Part shown: positions 1 to 6,167 of the stretch, one piece after another
Layout of the letters: every line of letters begins with the position of its first letter
Position numbering within the stretch: position 1 is the stretch's first letter
Assembly (NCBI GenBank): GCA_022706865.1
Contig: JAKJBT010000076.1
Span: 1 to 8,028, forward strand
Origin: Bacillota bacterium
Lineage (GTDB): Bacteria; Bacillota_A; Clostridia; Lutisporales; Lutisporaceae
Reading direction: 5' to 3'
DNA length: 8,028 nucleotides
The notes under the pieces: model-generated
Database searches by the model: none
What the model saw: the letters and a program-made list of their open reading frames with translations, nothing else
Told to the model about the DNA's origin: nothing
Program-made: the position numbers and the translations under genes

Positions 1-129
1 AAAAGCGTCAAGTATGGATTGCCCGTCGTTGAATGTTTCGGCCTCAAAACCTTCCTTTATAAGAAAGGATTTTATTATATTACAGATATTAACCTCATCA
101 TCAGCTATGTATATCAGCTTTTTATCCAT
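1..129 (-). CDS. Response regulator, receiver-domain N-terminus (partial)
   Basis: This is the first 43 codons of a leftward gene that continues beyond the window. The reading begins MDKKLIYIADDEVNICNIIK, the usual start of a CheY-like receiver domain: a hydrophobic first strand followed by the acidic pair D10-D11, which helps bind Mg2+, then the first helix and 'EGFEAETFNDG' as the second strand region. The phospho-acceptor Asp (near residue 53) and the output domain lie outside the window. The start codon at 127-129 has a GAGGAG ribosome site at 140-145. It diverges from the secreted repeat protein gene. The 11-bp direct repeats between them are of the kind bound by OmpR/PhoB-family regulators, so I infer an OmpR-type output domain and control of the neighbouring export genes. 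A sensor kinase gene probably follows to the left, but it is not visible. Confidence 0.88.
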   Translation of the reverse strand, partial: MDKKLIYIADDEVNICNIIKSFLIKEGFEAETFNDGQSILDAF

Positions 130-154
130 ATTCTAAACACTCCTCAGCTAAATT

Positions 155-184
155 TTATCATGAAATACGCTTAATTACATTCAA
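155..184 (-). promoter_or_regulatory. Probable promoter of the response regulator gene
   Basis: Read on the minus strand there is a TTGAAT -35-like hexamer (plus-strand 179-184), an 18-nt spacer and a TGATAA -10-like hexamer (155-160). Transcription would start about 20 bases before the start codon. The 11-bp operator repeats begin only 8 bases upstream of the -35, so the regulator could control its own gene. The hexamers are imperfect, hence the moderate confidence. Confidence 0.45.
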
Positions 185-191
185 AAAAAAC

Positions 192-252
192 TGTTGCCTA
201 GATTTTGCCACAGTTTTGCGGAGATTTTATAAATTTATATGTATAGAATATA
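192..252 (+). promoter_or_regulatory. Activator-type promoter with 11-bp direct repeats (copy 1)
   Basis: Four heptamers start exactly 11 bp apart: TGTTGCC (192), TTTTGCC (203), TTTTGCG (214) and a weaker TTTTATA (225). An 11-bp period is the usual layout for OmpR/PhoB-family dimers binding one face of DNA. A TAGAAT -10 box lies at 244-249, and its -35 position (221-226, GAGATT) is poor and covered by the repeats, as expected for a promoter that needs an activator. The same cassette recurs at 944-995. It should drive the repeat-protein gene at 318 with a leader of about 60 nt. Confidence 0.75.
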
Positions 253-317
253 GGTGTGGTTAAAGAACGTTCCGAATTATAAAAATCTAAGTACATATAG
301 AAAAGGAGTAATGCGGT

Positions 318-854
318 ATGCTTGAGAAGATCATCAATAAGAAGCTGACAGTAATTATTCTGGCGGTAATATTTGCAGTTTCCATTGCAACAACAGCTTT
401 CGCAGCAGATCAGACCGGCAGCCGGAAGGCTTTCAATGGAAATAAACCGGCTCGTATGGATTTCTCGAAAATGTCTGAAACAATTAAATCTGCCATTGGC
501 AGTCTTGTAACCGAAGGTACGATCACACAGGAGCAGGCAGATGAAGCAATAAAAGCATATAGTCCCGGTAAGAGAGTAGAGATACCCAAAAAAGGCAATT
601 TAAACAGTGAGATTCTTATCATCAAAAAAGATCAATTGGACGGCCTTGTAACAGCCGGCACCATAACCCAGGCGCAAGCGGACGCAATACGGAAAATAGC
701 GGAACCCAATCCTAACAGATCGTTTAGAGGCATGAAGGACCCCCGCAGTAATCGTATCGATGAGCTGGTAACGGCAGGTACAATAACTCAGTCACAGGCA
801 GACGCAATATGCGAAGCAGTGAGAGCCGCCATGGATTCACTGAAAAAGCAATAG
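318..854 (+). CDS. Small secreted protein with three 'LVTxGTITQxQAD' repeats
   Basis: A 178-residue protein of unknown function. Residues 1-29 form a signal peptide (KK, a hydrophobic stretch at 10-28, cleavage after Ala-Phe-Ala), so the mature protein is exported. Three copies of an 18-residue unit follow: LVTEGTITQEQADEAIKA at 63-80, LVTAGTITQAQADAIRKI at 110-127 and LVTAGTITQSQADAICEA at 150-167. Each looks like a turn plus a helix, and basic linkers separate them. Repeats 2 and 3 differ mainly at synonymous positions, so the duplication is old and the protein sequence is maintained. One Cys (C164) is present. The start has AGGAG at 304-308, 9 nt upstream. It has its own promoter and terminator, but its operator matches that of the export operon downstream, so it is probably made under the same conditions. 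A role as an envelope chaperone, stress sensor or export accessory is speculation. Similar short repeats occur in small uncharacterised clostridial secreted proteins. Confidence 0.9.
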   Translation: MLEKIINKKLTVIILAVIFAVSIATTAFAADQTGSRKAFNGNKPARMDFSKMSETIKSAIGSLVTEGTITQEQADEAIKAYSPGKRVEIPKKGNLNSEILIIKKDQLDGLVTAGTITQAQADAIRKIAEPNPNRSFRGMKDPRSNRIDELVTAGTITQSQADAICEAVRAAMDSLKKQ

Positions 855-863
855 GGAATAGAT

Positions 864-904
864 TTTAAGGGCTTCACAAATGAAGCCCTTAAATTATTTA
901 TTTT
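864..904 (+). terminator. Intrinsic terminator after the repeat-protein gene
   Basis: A perfect 13-bp stem, TTTAAGGGCTTCA (864-876) with TGAAGCCCTTAAA (881-893), closes a CAAA loop and is followed by the T-rich tail TTATTTATTTT. It lies 10 nt after the stop codon and separates this gene from the downstream operon. The stem is symmetrical with an A-rich left flank, so it might also stop transcripts from the right. Confidence 0.88.
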
Positions 905-943
905 GATATAAGCCAATATCTAAGGCGCATTTTTATACTATGA

Positions 944-995
944 TTCTGCCACAATTTTGCGGAGATTTTAGATATAAGAAGATATAGAATATAAT
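944..995 (+). promoter_or_regulatory. Activator-type promoter with 11-bp direct repeats (copy 2)
   Basis: TTCTGCC (944), TTTTGCG (955) and TTTTAGA (966) repeat with an exact 11-bp period. A TAGAAT hexamer follows at 985-990, overlapping an alternative TATAAT at 990-995. Aligned to copy 1 from 203, 40 of 50 positions agree and 25 of the first 28 do. The distance from the TTTTGCG box to TAGAAT is 30 bp in both. The divergent bases lie mostly between the boxes and the -10. This promoter should drive the adaptor-ATPase-permease-TolC-like operon with a leader of about 35 nt. Confidence 0.75.
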
Positions 996-1032
996 ATAGT
1001 AAAAACAAGCAGAAATACAGGAGGTAGGGTCA

Positions 1033-2775
1033 ATGAATCTTGGTACAGCCATCGGCAGCAGGCATGCGTTTAAATTAACCCGGAAGAAGATAATAATCAT
1101 TGCTGCGATATTTCTTATTGCTGCAGCAGCAATAGGAATTAATTATTTTAAATCAAAAAACTCTAAGAATCCGGTCATGCAGCAAGCAACAGCCATAGCA
1201 AGAAAGGGGGACCTCAGTGTTGTTGTCACAGGATCGGGGCCAATCAGTTCCTCTGAAAAGTTTACCTTGACTTCCAATGTCAGCGGGACTCTCACAAATA
1301 TATATTTCCGGGACGGAGACAAAGTAAAGGCAGGAGATTTGATATTTGAAATAGATGACAAGGATACCCAGCTGCAGATAAAACAGATAAAAAACAGCAT
1401 TGCACAGGCAGAGCTTACCCGAAACAGCAATATATCGGATCTTGAAGCCGGTAAGGTTACAGCTCCTATTGACGGTGAGATACTTGACCTTCAGGCAAAA
1501 GAAGGAGATAACATATCAAATAACGGTACTTTATTAAACATTACAGACAAGTCAAAATTAAAATTGTTGGTTCCGTTTATCAATACATACAGAAACAAGC
1601 TTTCCATAGGACAGAAAGTTACAGTTAATGCTTTTGATACCGAACGGGATGAGCTGCACAGGGTGGAGGGAACCATTTCAAACATCAGTACCCCCGGTTA
1701 CACAACAGGCAGCGGTGCCGAATCATATAATGTCGGCATTATAATTGAAAACAACGGCTCCCTGTCAGAAGGAATGGTTGCAAATGCCTCCATAAACATA
1801 GACGGAACCGAGGTATCCAGCAGCGGAAGCAATACGCTGAGTTACTTGAAAAGCATGACTGTAAGGGCCCCTTCGGGAGGAACCGTAAGCAAGCTGTACA
1901 TAGAAAACGGCCAGAACGTCAAGAAGGGTGATATCCTGGCAGAGCTTGAAAATGAAGACCTGGAGCTTGCTATCAAAACAAATGACCTGAAACTTGAGGA
2001 TTTGAATACACAGCTGCAGACAGCGGAAGAAAAGCTTCTGGACCATAAGATATACGCACCCTTTGACGGAACCTTGACCCTGAATGATATTAAGCAGGGC
2101 AACAGCATTAAACAGGGGGATACTCTGGGAAGTGTTGCTAACTATGACATTATGGAGTTCAGCATAGATGTTGACGAGCTTGACATAGCCAAGATCAAGG
2201 AGGGGCAGAATGTCAAGGTCACAATCGATGCTCTTCCCGAGACCAGTGCTGCTCCTCTCAAGGGAATCGTATCAAAAGTTGCAGTAGAGGGCAGTTCGTC
2301 AAACGGAGTATCAATCTATCCGGTAACAATTAAAATAGAGAAAAATGAAGCATTGAAGGGCAGCATGAGTGCAAACGGGGAAATTATTGTGAATGAAAAA
2401 AAAGACGTTCTATATGTACCGGTTGATGCTATACAAAAGAGAAACGGCAAGAGCTATGTAAGTGTAGTACCCGGGGCAGGCGCAGCAGGTAAAGCTTTCA
2501 GGAACCGGAATTCAGACGTGAACAGCACAGAAGTTAAAGAAAACACAAAGCAGAACATTGAGCAAAAAATTGAAATGAGAGAGGTCAAGACTGGAATAAG
2601 CACTGCGGAATATATAGAAATAGTCAGCGGATTGAAAGAAGGGGAAGCAGTAATCGTAACCTCCCAAAGCTTCAACAGCAATAATCGCAGAGGACAAGAA
2701 GTGATGTTCATGAGCGGTCCTCCTGCAGGCGGACCTCCTTCAGGAGGCGGGAATGTCAGAATCAGAAGAAATTAG
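1033..2775 (+). CDS. MacA/HlyD-type efflux adaptor with tandem lipoyl-barrel modules
   Basis: A membrane-anchored adaptor subunit of an ABC export system, 580 residues, longer than the usual 370-400 of MacA-like proteins. A basic N-terminus (to residue 19) precedes one membrane helix at about 20-39, and the rest is extracellular. The first split lipoyl domain is at 78-107 and 141-171 (NVSGTLTNIYFRDGDKVKAG; APIDGEI), split by a short helical hairpin at 108-139, with a beta-barrel domain at about 174-260. The same architecture repeats: lipoyl halves at 275-306 (APSGGTVSKLYIENGQNVKKG) and 339-369 (APFDGTLTL), hairpin 307-337, barrel 372-455. A membrane-proximal domain at about 456-550 is interrupted by a polar insert near 480-510. 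The C-terminus is a Gly/Pro tail (561-573). AGGAGG at 1019-1024 sets the start. It is the first gene of the operon, with the ATPase 11 nt downstream. The substrate is unknown; YknX-like adaptors of Firmicutes export peptides or toxins. Confidence 0.9.
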   Translation: MNLGTAIGSRHAFKLTRKKIIIIAAIFLIAAAAIGINYFKSKNSKNPVMQQATAIARKGDLSVVVTGSGPISSSEKFTLTSNVSGTLTNIYFRDGDKVKAGDLIFEIDDKDTQLQIKQIKNSIAQAELTRNSNISDLEAGKVTAPIDGEILDLQAKEGDNISNNGTLLNITDKSKLKLLVPFINTYRNKLSIGQKVTVNAFDTERDELHRVEGTISNISTPGYTTGSGAESYNVGIIIENNGSLSEGMVANASINIDGTEVSSSGSNTLSYLKSMTVRAPSGGTVSKLYIENGQNVKKGDILAELENEDLELAIKTNDLKLEDLNTQLQTAEEKLLDHKIYAPFDGTLTLNDIKQGNSIKQGDTLGSVANYDIMEFSIDVDELDIAKIKEGQNVKVTIDALPETSAAPLKGIVSKVAVEGSSSNGVSIYPVTIKIEKNEALKGSMSANGEIIVNEKKDVLYVPVDAIQKRNGKSYVSVVPGAGAAGKAFRNRNSDVNSTEVKENTKQNIEQKIEMREVKTGISTAEYIEIVSGLKEGEAVIVTSQSFNSNNRRGQEVMFMSGPPAGGPPSGGGNVRIRRN

Positions 2776-2786
2776 GAGGAGCAGCG

Positions 2787-3464
2787 ATGATAGAAATTCG
2801 CAATATGAGTAAAATCTATCAGATCGGAAATGTAGCGGTAACGGCATTGGATAATATAAGCCTGAGCATTAAACAGCACGAATTTGTTTCGATAGTAGGG
2901 CCTTCAGGGTCAGGAAAATCCACTCTGATGAATATGATCGGCTGCCTTGATGTGCCTACCTCCGGAGAATACAGCCTGGACGGAATGGAAGTAAGCGGTC
3001 TTACCGATGACCAGCTTGCATTCATACGGAATCATAAGATAGGCTTTGTTTTTCAAGGTTTTAATCTCATACAAAAGCTTAATGCCTTGGAAAATGTTGA
3101 GCTTCCCTTGATATATCAAGGGATACCTACAAAAGAACGGTATGAAAGGTCGGTGGAGGCATTGAAGCTGGTAGGCCTCGAAGATCGTATACATCACAGA
3201 CCTTCGGAACTTTCCGGGGGACAGCAGCAGCGTGTCGCAATAGCAAGGGCACTGGTCGGCAATCCTCAAATTATTTTGGCAGACGAGCCAACAGGAAATC
3301 TGGATTCAAAATCAGGCAAAGACATAATGAATATGCTTAAAGAGCTGCATAAAAAAGGAAGCACGATTGTATTAATAACCCATGACAATGATATTGCAAT
3401 GATGGCTGAGAGAATTGTCCGGATCCAGGACGGGAAAATAAACGATGACAGGATGGTGGGATAG
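2787..3464 (+). CDS. ABC transporter ATPase, MacB/LolD type
   Basis: The 225-residue cytoplasmic ATPase that powers the permease encoded next. It is complete: Walker A GPSGSGKS at 38-45, Q-loop Gln90 in FVFQGFNL, signature LSGGQ at 142-146, Walker B IILADE at 162-167, D-loop NLDS at 171-174 and switch His199 in ITHD. The length and the motif 'VFQGFNLIQKLNALENVELPL' are typical of the MacB/LolD/FtsE-like group, which acts by moving extracytoplasmic domains rather than passing substrate through the membrane. The ribosome site AGGAGG (2774-2779) overlaps the stop codon of the adaptor gene, and the stop lies 2 nt before the permease start, so the genes are translationally linked. The family assignment is firm; the substrate is unknown. 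Confidence 0.96.
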   Translation: MIEIRNMSKIYQIGNVAVTALDNISLSIKQHEFVSIVGPSGSGKSTLMNMIGCLDVPTSGEYSLDGMEVSGLTDDQLAFIRNHKIGFVFQGFNLIQKLNALENVELPLIYQGIPTKERYERSVEALKLVGLEDRIHHRPSELSGGQQQRVAIARALVGNPQIILADEPTGNLDSKSGKDIMNMLKELHKKGSTIVLITHDNDIAMMAERIVRIQDGKINDDRMVG

Positions 3465-3466
3465 GG

Positions 3467-4645
3467 ATGAGTTTTATTCAGGCATACAAAATGGCTGTAA
3501 AGAGCATCAAAAGCAACAAGGTCCGATCTTTCCTCACCATGCTGGGCGTAATAATCGGCGTGTCCTCTGTTATCGCGGCAGTAGGCTTTGCCCAGGGCAG
3601 CACCAAAAGCATAACTGACACCATATCCAGTATGGGAACCAATCTGATACAAGTAAGTATAATGGGAAGAAACAGCAACAGAAATGTCACATACAGCCAG
3701 ATAAAAGAGTTCTCGGAAGAAAACAGTGATTATATCGCAGCAGTGGCACCCCAGTCCAACTCTTCAGCTACGGTGAAATACGGCACAAATACCAGAAATA
3801 CAAGCGTTCTTGGAACAAGTCCCGACTATCAGACAATTAGAAGTGTTCATGCGCAGCAGGGGCGGTTCCTCATTCATAGTGACCTTGATATCATGCAGAA
3901 GGTTGCTGTAATAGGAACTGCAGTAGTCAATGACATATTTGAAGGAACAAACCCTCTTGGGGAAAAAATAAAAATAAACGGACAGCTGTTCACTGTTGTT
4001 GGCGTATTGGAAGAGAAGGACGGAGGACAGGATCAGGGAGCTGACGACATCGTTATAATACCGGTCACAGTGGCACAGAGGCTGTTCAGGTCAGGGGCCA
4101 TCAGGAATTTTTCAATCCAGGCAACCAGCCCGGGCACAGTGGAAATTGCAATGGCAAAACTGGAGGAATTCCTTTCAAAAACCTACAAGAATTCTGATGC
4201 TTTCAGGGTCTTCAACCAGGCAGAGATGCTGGAGAACCTTGACAGCATGACAGGAACCATGACAGCAGTACTGGCGGGGATTGCCGCTATCTCACTTATA
4301 GTAGGCGGTATAGGCATAATGAATATAATGCTTGTATCTGTAACGGAGAGAACAAGGGAGATAGGCATACGAAAGGCTATAGGTGCAAAAAGAAAAAACA
4401 TACTTGTTCAATTCCTGATTGAAGCGATAATTCTTACCGGATTCGGCGGAGTCCTGGGTGTTGCCATAGGGATATCCATAATACATTTTATCATCGGCGG
4501 ATTCGATCTTGTGCCGGAAGTGTATTCGATACCATGGATCCTGATTTCCTTCGGGATTTCCCTGGGAGTAGGCGTTGCCTTCGGATTGTTTCCCGCATAT
4601 AAAGCAGCCAGCCTCAATCCTATAGAAGCTTTAAGATCGGAATAA
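3467..4645 (+). CDS. MacB/YknZ-type ABC permease
   Basis: A 392-residue membrane subunit of the same exporter, with the family's usual four-helix layout. Helix 1 is at about 21-43 (SFLTMLGVIIGVSSVIAAVGF). A large extracytoplasmic MacB-type domain spans about 44-265 and contains 'VAVIGTAVVNDIFEGTNPLGEKIKINGQLFTVVGV'-type elements. Helices 2, 3 and 4 are near 266-292, 313-343 and 355-378. Typical FtsX/MacB signatures follow: 'TERTREIGIRKAIGAKR' at 293-309, the coupling region that contacts the ATPase, and 'FPAYKAASLNPIEALR' at 375-390. The start codon lies 2 nt after the ATPase stop with only a weak ribosome site, so reinitiation from the upstream gene is likely. With the adaptor and ATPase it forms a MacAB/YknXYZ-like complex, in which such permeases act by mechanotransmission. 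The extracellular domain gives no clue to substrate. Confidence 0.95.
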   Translation: MSFIQAYKMAVKSIKSNKVRSFLTMLGVIIGVSSVIAAVGFAQGSTKSITDTISSMGTNLIQVSIMGRNSNRNVTYSQIKEFSEENSDYIAAVAPQSNSSATVKYGTNTRNTSVLGTSPDYQTIRSVHAQQGRFLIHSDLDIMQKVAVIGTAVVNDIFEGTNPLGEKIKINGQLFTVVGVLEEKDGGQDQGADDIVIIPVTVAQRLFRSGAIRNFSIQATSPGTVEIAMAKLEEFLSKTYKNSDAFRVFNQAEMLENLDSMTGTMTAVLAGIAAISLIVGGIGIMNIMLVSVTERTREIGIRKAIGAKRKNILVQFLIEAIILTGFGGVLGVAIGISIIHFIIGGFDLVPEVYSIPWILISFGISLGVGVAFGLFPAYKAASLNPIEALRSE

Positions 4646-4658
4646 CAGGAGGAGAAAG

Positions 4659-5810
4659 ATGAGAAGAAAATTTCCGATATTATCTGTCATACTTTGCATT
4701 ACATTATTGTTAAACTTCATAACGGCTTTCGCCGATGCAACGGAGGACGGGCTGTTAACCCTGGAGGAAGCCAAAGCACTGGCGCTTAAAAATGACATTC
4801 ATTATCACTATCAGGATAAGTATATTCAGGATGCAAAAGACAAGTATGCAGAACTGAGCGAAGATAACTCAAAAGGCTCCAGAAGAGGAAGCAATATAGC
4901 ACAAAAAGAAGCAGCACGCATCTCCGGGAAAATTCAGCTTGAAAACGCATATTCCAATATCCGCAAAGCGATTTTGACAAAGGCGGATATGAAAAGATCA
5001 TCAGACTCCGATACTGCAAACGCGTTCTATGCAGTAATAGAAGCACAGAATTCACTCGCTATTGCACTGAAGGATTTGGAGCTGAAGAGGGAGGATCAGA
5101 AAAAGGCTGAATTCAAATATATATTGAATATTATCTCCAAGAACTCCCTTACACAAGCAGAGGAGGCATGCAGAAACTCAGAGGCAGCGTATAATAAGGC
5201 AGCCCTTGAGCTTGAAAGCTGCATATCAAAGCTTTGCAAGAGCATAGGTGAAGAATTGGATATGTCAAAGGTCAAGTTGGATACCACACTTAGTATCCCT
5301 GATATAAAAAGCATTGATCTTGAAAAAATAAAGGAAGACAATCTTAAAAATAATCTAAGCTATTTTTCTGCCCGGGAACAGTATAAGCTGGCCGAATACG
5401 AACTGGCGCTGACTGAAGAAAAATATGATGATTACTATGATGAACTGAAAAGAGGTTCCTCAAATGTCAGGGAAGAGTTTGAAAACATGCTCTTAGATGC
5501 GCAGAAAAATTTTGAAGATGCGGAGTACAGCTGGAATGAGAAGCTTGAGGCTTTGGAGGAGTCCCTTAGAGACCAGTATGACAGCCTTGAGGACCTTTAT
5601 GAAAGCTATATGGAACAAAAGGAAGACCTTGATGATATGAAGCTTACCGTAAAGGAAAACAAGACAAAGCATGCTATGGGCATTATAACCAAGGCTGCTC
5701 TGGACAGCAGCATCGCAAGTCTGGATAAGCTGGAAAAACAGCTGGTTTCAACAATTATAAAGCTGAACAAGCAGTATATGAATATTCATCAATACAGTAT
5801 TGATGAATAA
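4659..5810 (+). CDS. Secreted helical TolC-like (OEP-like) protein lacking a beta-barrel
   Basis: A 383-residue exported protein, last gene of the export operon. Residues 1-25 are a signal peptide with cleavage after Ala-Phe-Ala; there is no lipobox. The mature start 'LTLEEAKALALKND' (33-46) matches the opening helix of TolC-family proteins. Two later stretches look like the TolC internal repeat: 'YILNIISKNSLTQAEEACRNSEAAYNKA' (154-181) and 'AMGIITKAALDSSIASLDKLEKQL' (339-362), each a short turn followed by a long helix. In TolC the segments before these carry amphipathic strands that build the outer-membrane barrel. Here they are charged and helical (about 65-115 and 255-325, very rich in Asp and Glu). 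The protein is also shorter than the usual 420-490. It has three Cys (171, 188, 193). AGGAGG at 4647-4652 precedes the start, 13 nt after the permease gene. I infer an extracellular coiled-coil partner of the double adaptor. TolC homology is likely but rests on motif reading; an unrelated coiled-coil protein is the alternative. Confidence 0.78.
   Translation: MRRKFPILSVILCITLLLNFITAFADATEDGLLTLEEAKALALKNDIHYHYQDKYIQDAKDKYAELSEDNSKGSRRGSNIAQKEAARISGKIQLENAYSNIRKAILTKADMKRSSDSDTANAFYAVIEAQNSLAIALKDLELKREDQKKAEFKYILNIISKNSLTQAEEACRNSEAAYNKAALELESCISKLCKSIGEELDMSKVKLDTTLSIPDIKSIDLEKIKEDNLKNNLSYFSAREQYKLAEYELALTEEKYDDYYDELKRGSSNVREEFENMLLDAQKNFEDAEYSWNEKLEALEESLRDQYDSLEDLYESYMEQKEDLDDMKLTVKENKTKHAMGIITKAALDSSIASLDKLEKQLVSTIIKLNKQYMNIHQYSIDE
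5783..5809. repeat. Perfect 27-nt palindrome across the end of the export operon
   Basis: TATTCATCAATAC (5783-5795) and GTATTGATGAATA (5797-5809) are exact reverse complements around a single A at 5796. The element covers the last codons and most of the stop codon of the TolC-like gene. As RNA it could form a 12-bp AU-rich hairpin with a CAG loop. No T-run follows, so it is not a typical terminator. It may protect the mRNA 3' end or bind a dimeric regulator. Confidence 0.6.
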
Positions 5811-5949
5811 ATACACTTGAAACTCCGGTGCTCCAAAGGATATGTCAGCGACATCAAATGTCTAGTCATTAAGTACTATCATTCTCAATTGATAAATCAT
5901 TTCACTCATAAATATTTGAAATTACTATGTACTTTATTTTCATTTGCGA
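5811..5949. other. Intergenic stretch between the export operon and the CDF promoter
   Basis: AT-rich DNA with no open reading frame worth calling and no clear intrinsic terminator for the upstream operon. It holds a small alternating inverted repeat, ATGTC (5842-5846), GACAT (5850-5854) and ATGTC (5858-5862), where either outer copy can pair with the middle one. It also holds a weak Fur-like sequence at 5890-5904 that begins TGATAA and ends TTTCA. Confidence 0.5.
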
Positions 5950-5978
5950 TTGACAACTGCTAATAAATGTAATATTAT
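5950..5978 (+). promoter_or_regulatory. Sigma-A-type promoter of the riboswitch-CDF unit
   Basis: A perfect TTGACA -35 (5950-5955), a 17-nt spacer and TATTAT -10 (5973-5978), with an overlapping TATAAT at 5976-5981. Transcription would start near 5985, only about 15-20 nt before the aptamer and about 180 nt before the coding region. It looks strong and not activator-dependent, which fits control by the downstream riboswitch. Confidence 0.82.
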
Positions 5979-6000
5979 AATATCAGAGAAATAAATACCT

Positions 6001-6076
6001 GAATAGAACAGGCGGATTGAATTCAATTTAGCCGGGCTAGAATTTAGCAGCAGGTAAATTATACTTGTGGGACTAT
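6001..6076 (+). ncRNA. NiCo (czcD-type) riboswitch aptamer
   Basis: The leader matches the NiCo riboswitch in conserved bases and in a four-way junction. Conserved cores are ACAGGC (6008-6013), GCCGGGCT (6031-6038) and GTGGGAC (6067-6073). Stems: P1 ATAG/CTAT (6003-6006 with 6073-6076), P2 ATTG/CAAT (6016-6019 with 6024-6027), P3 GCTA/TAGC (6036-6039 with 6045-6048) and P4 GCAGGTA/TACTTGT (6050-6056 with 6062-6068, one G-U at the end and one inside). The family controls metal exporters, often CDF proteins, as here. It was described as binding Co2+ and Ni2+ cooperatively, and a response to Fe2+ has also been reported. P1 is short, as fits a switch that competes with a terminator. The assignment is from memory of the consensus, not from a covariance-model search. 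Confidence 0.87.
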
Positions 6077-6105
6077 AAAAACAGTCTTGCAGGTATTTTT
6101 GTTTT
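6061..6105 (+). terminator. Riboswitch-controlled intrinsic terminator
   Basis: A 14-bp stem with several G-U pairs joins 6061-6074 (core ACTTGTGGGACT) to 6083-6096 (core AGTCTTGCAGGT) over an A-rich loop, followed by TTTTTGTTTT. The left arm uses the 3' side of aptamer stem P4 and the conserved GTGGGAC core, so aptamer and terminator exclude each other. Metal binding should favour the aptamer and allow read-through into the CDF gene: a genetic ON switch. Confidence 0.85.
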
Positions 6106-6108
6106 ATA

Positions 6109-6162
6109 GAACCGACAATTTTCTATTAAATGCAGTATTGATTTTTTAATAGATGTGGGTTC
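6109..6162 (+). other. Compound hairpin just upstream of the CDF start
   Basis: GAACC (6109-6113) can pair with GGTTC (6158-6162), and CTATTAAA (6123-6130) with TTTAATAG (6145-6152). The structure would cover GTGGG (6155-6159), the only ribosome-site-like sequence for an ATG at 6168. It may modulate translation, or matter little if the TTG at 6189 is the real start. Confidence 0.35.
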
Positions 6163-6167
6163 ATTAA

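Noticed and set aside
410..625. Minus-strand open frame opposite the repeat-protein gene, and the similar antisense frames under the adaptor, ATPase, permease and TolC-like genes
   Set aside because: They lie wholly inside clear genes on the other strand, lack ribosome sites and show no recognisable domains; they mirror the codon use of the real genes.
864..893. Attenuator controlling the export operon by read-through from the repeat-protein gene
   Set aside because: No alternative antiterminator pairing is visible, and the operon has its own promoter 50 bp downstream.
3266..3652. 128-codon minus-strand frame spanning the ATPase-permease junction
   Set aside because: It overlaps two well-supported genes whose motifs continue through it, and its own translation shows no domain.
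5890..5904. Second Fur box upstream of the CDF promoter
   Set aside because: It shares CAATTGATAA with the box region at 7218 but has four mismatches to the 15-mer consensus, so I kept it only as a note.
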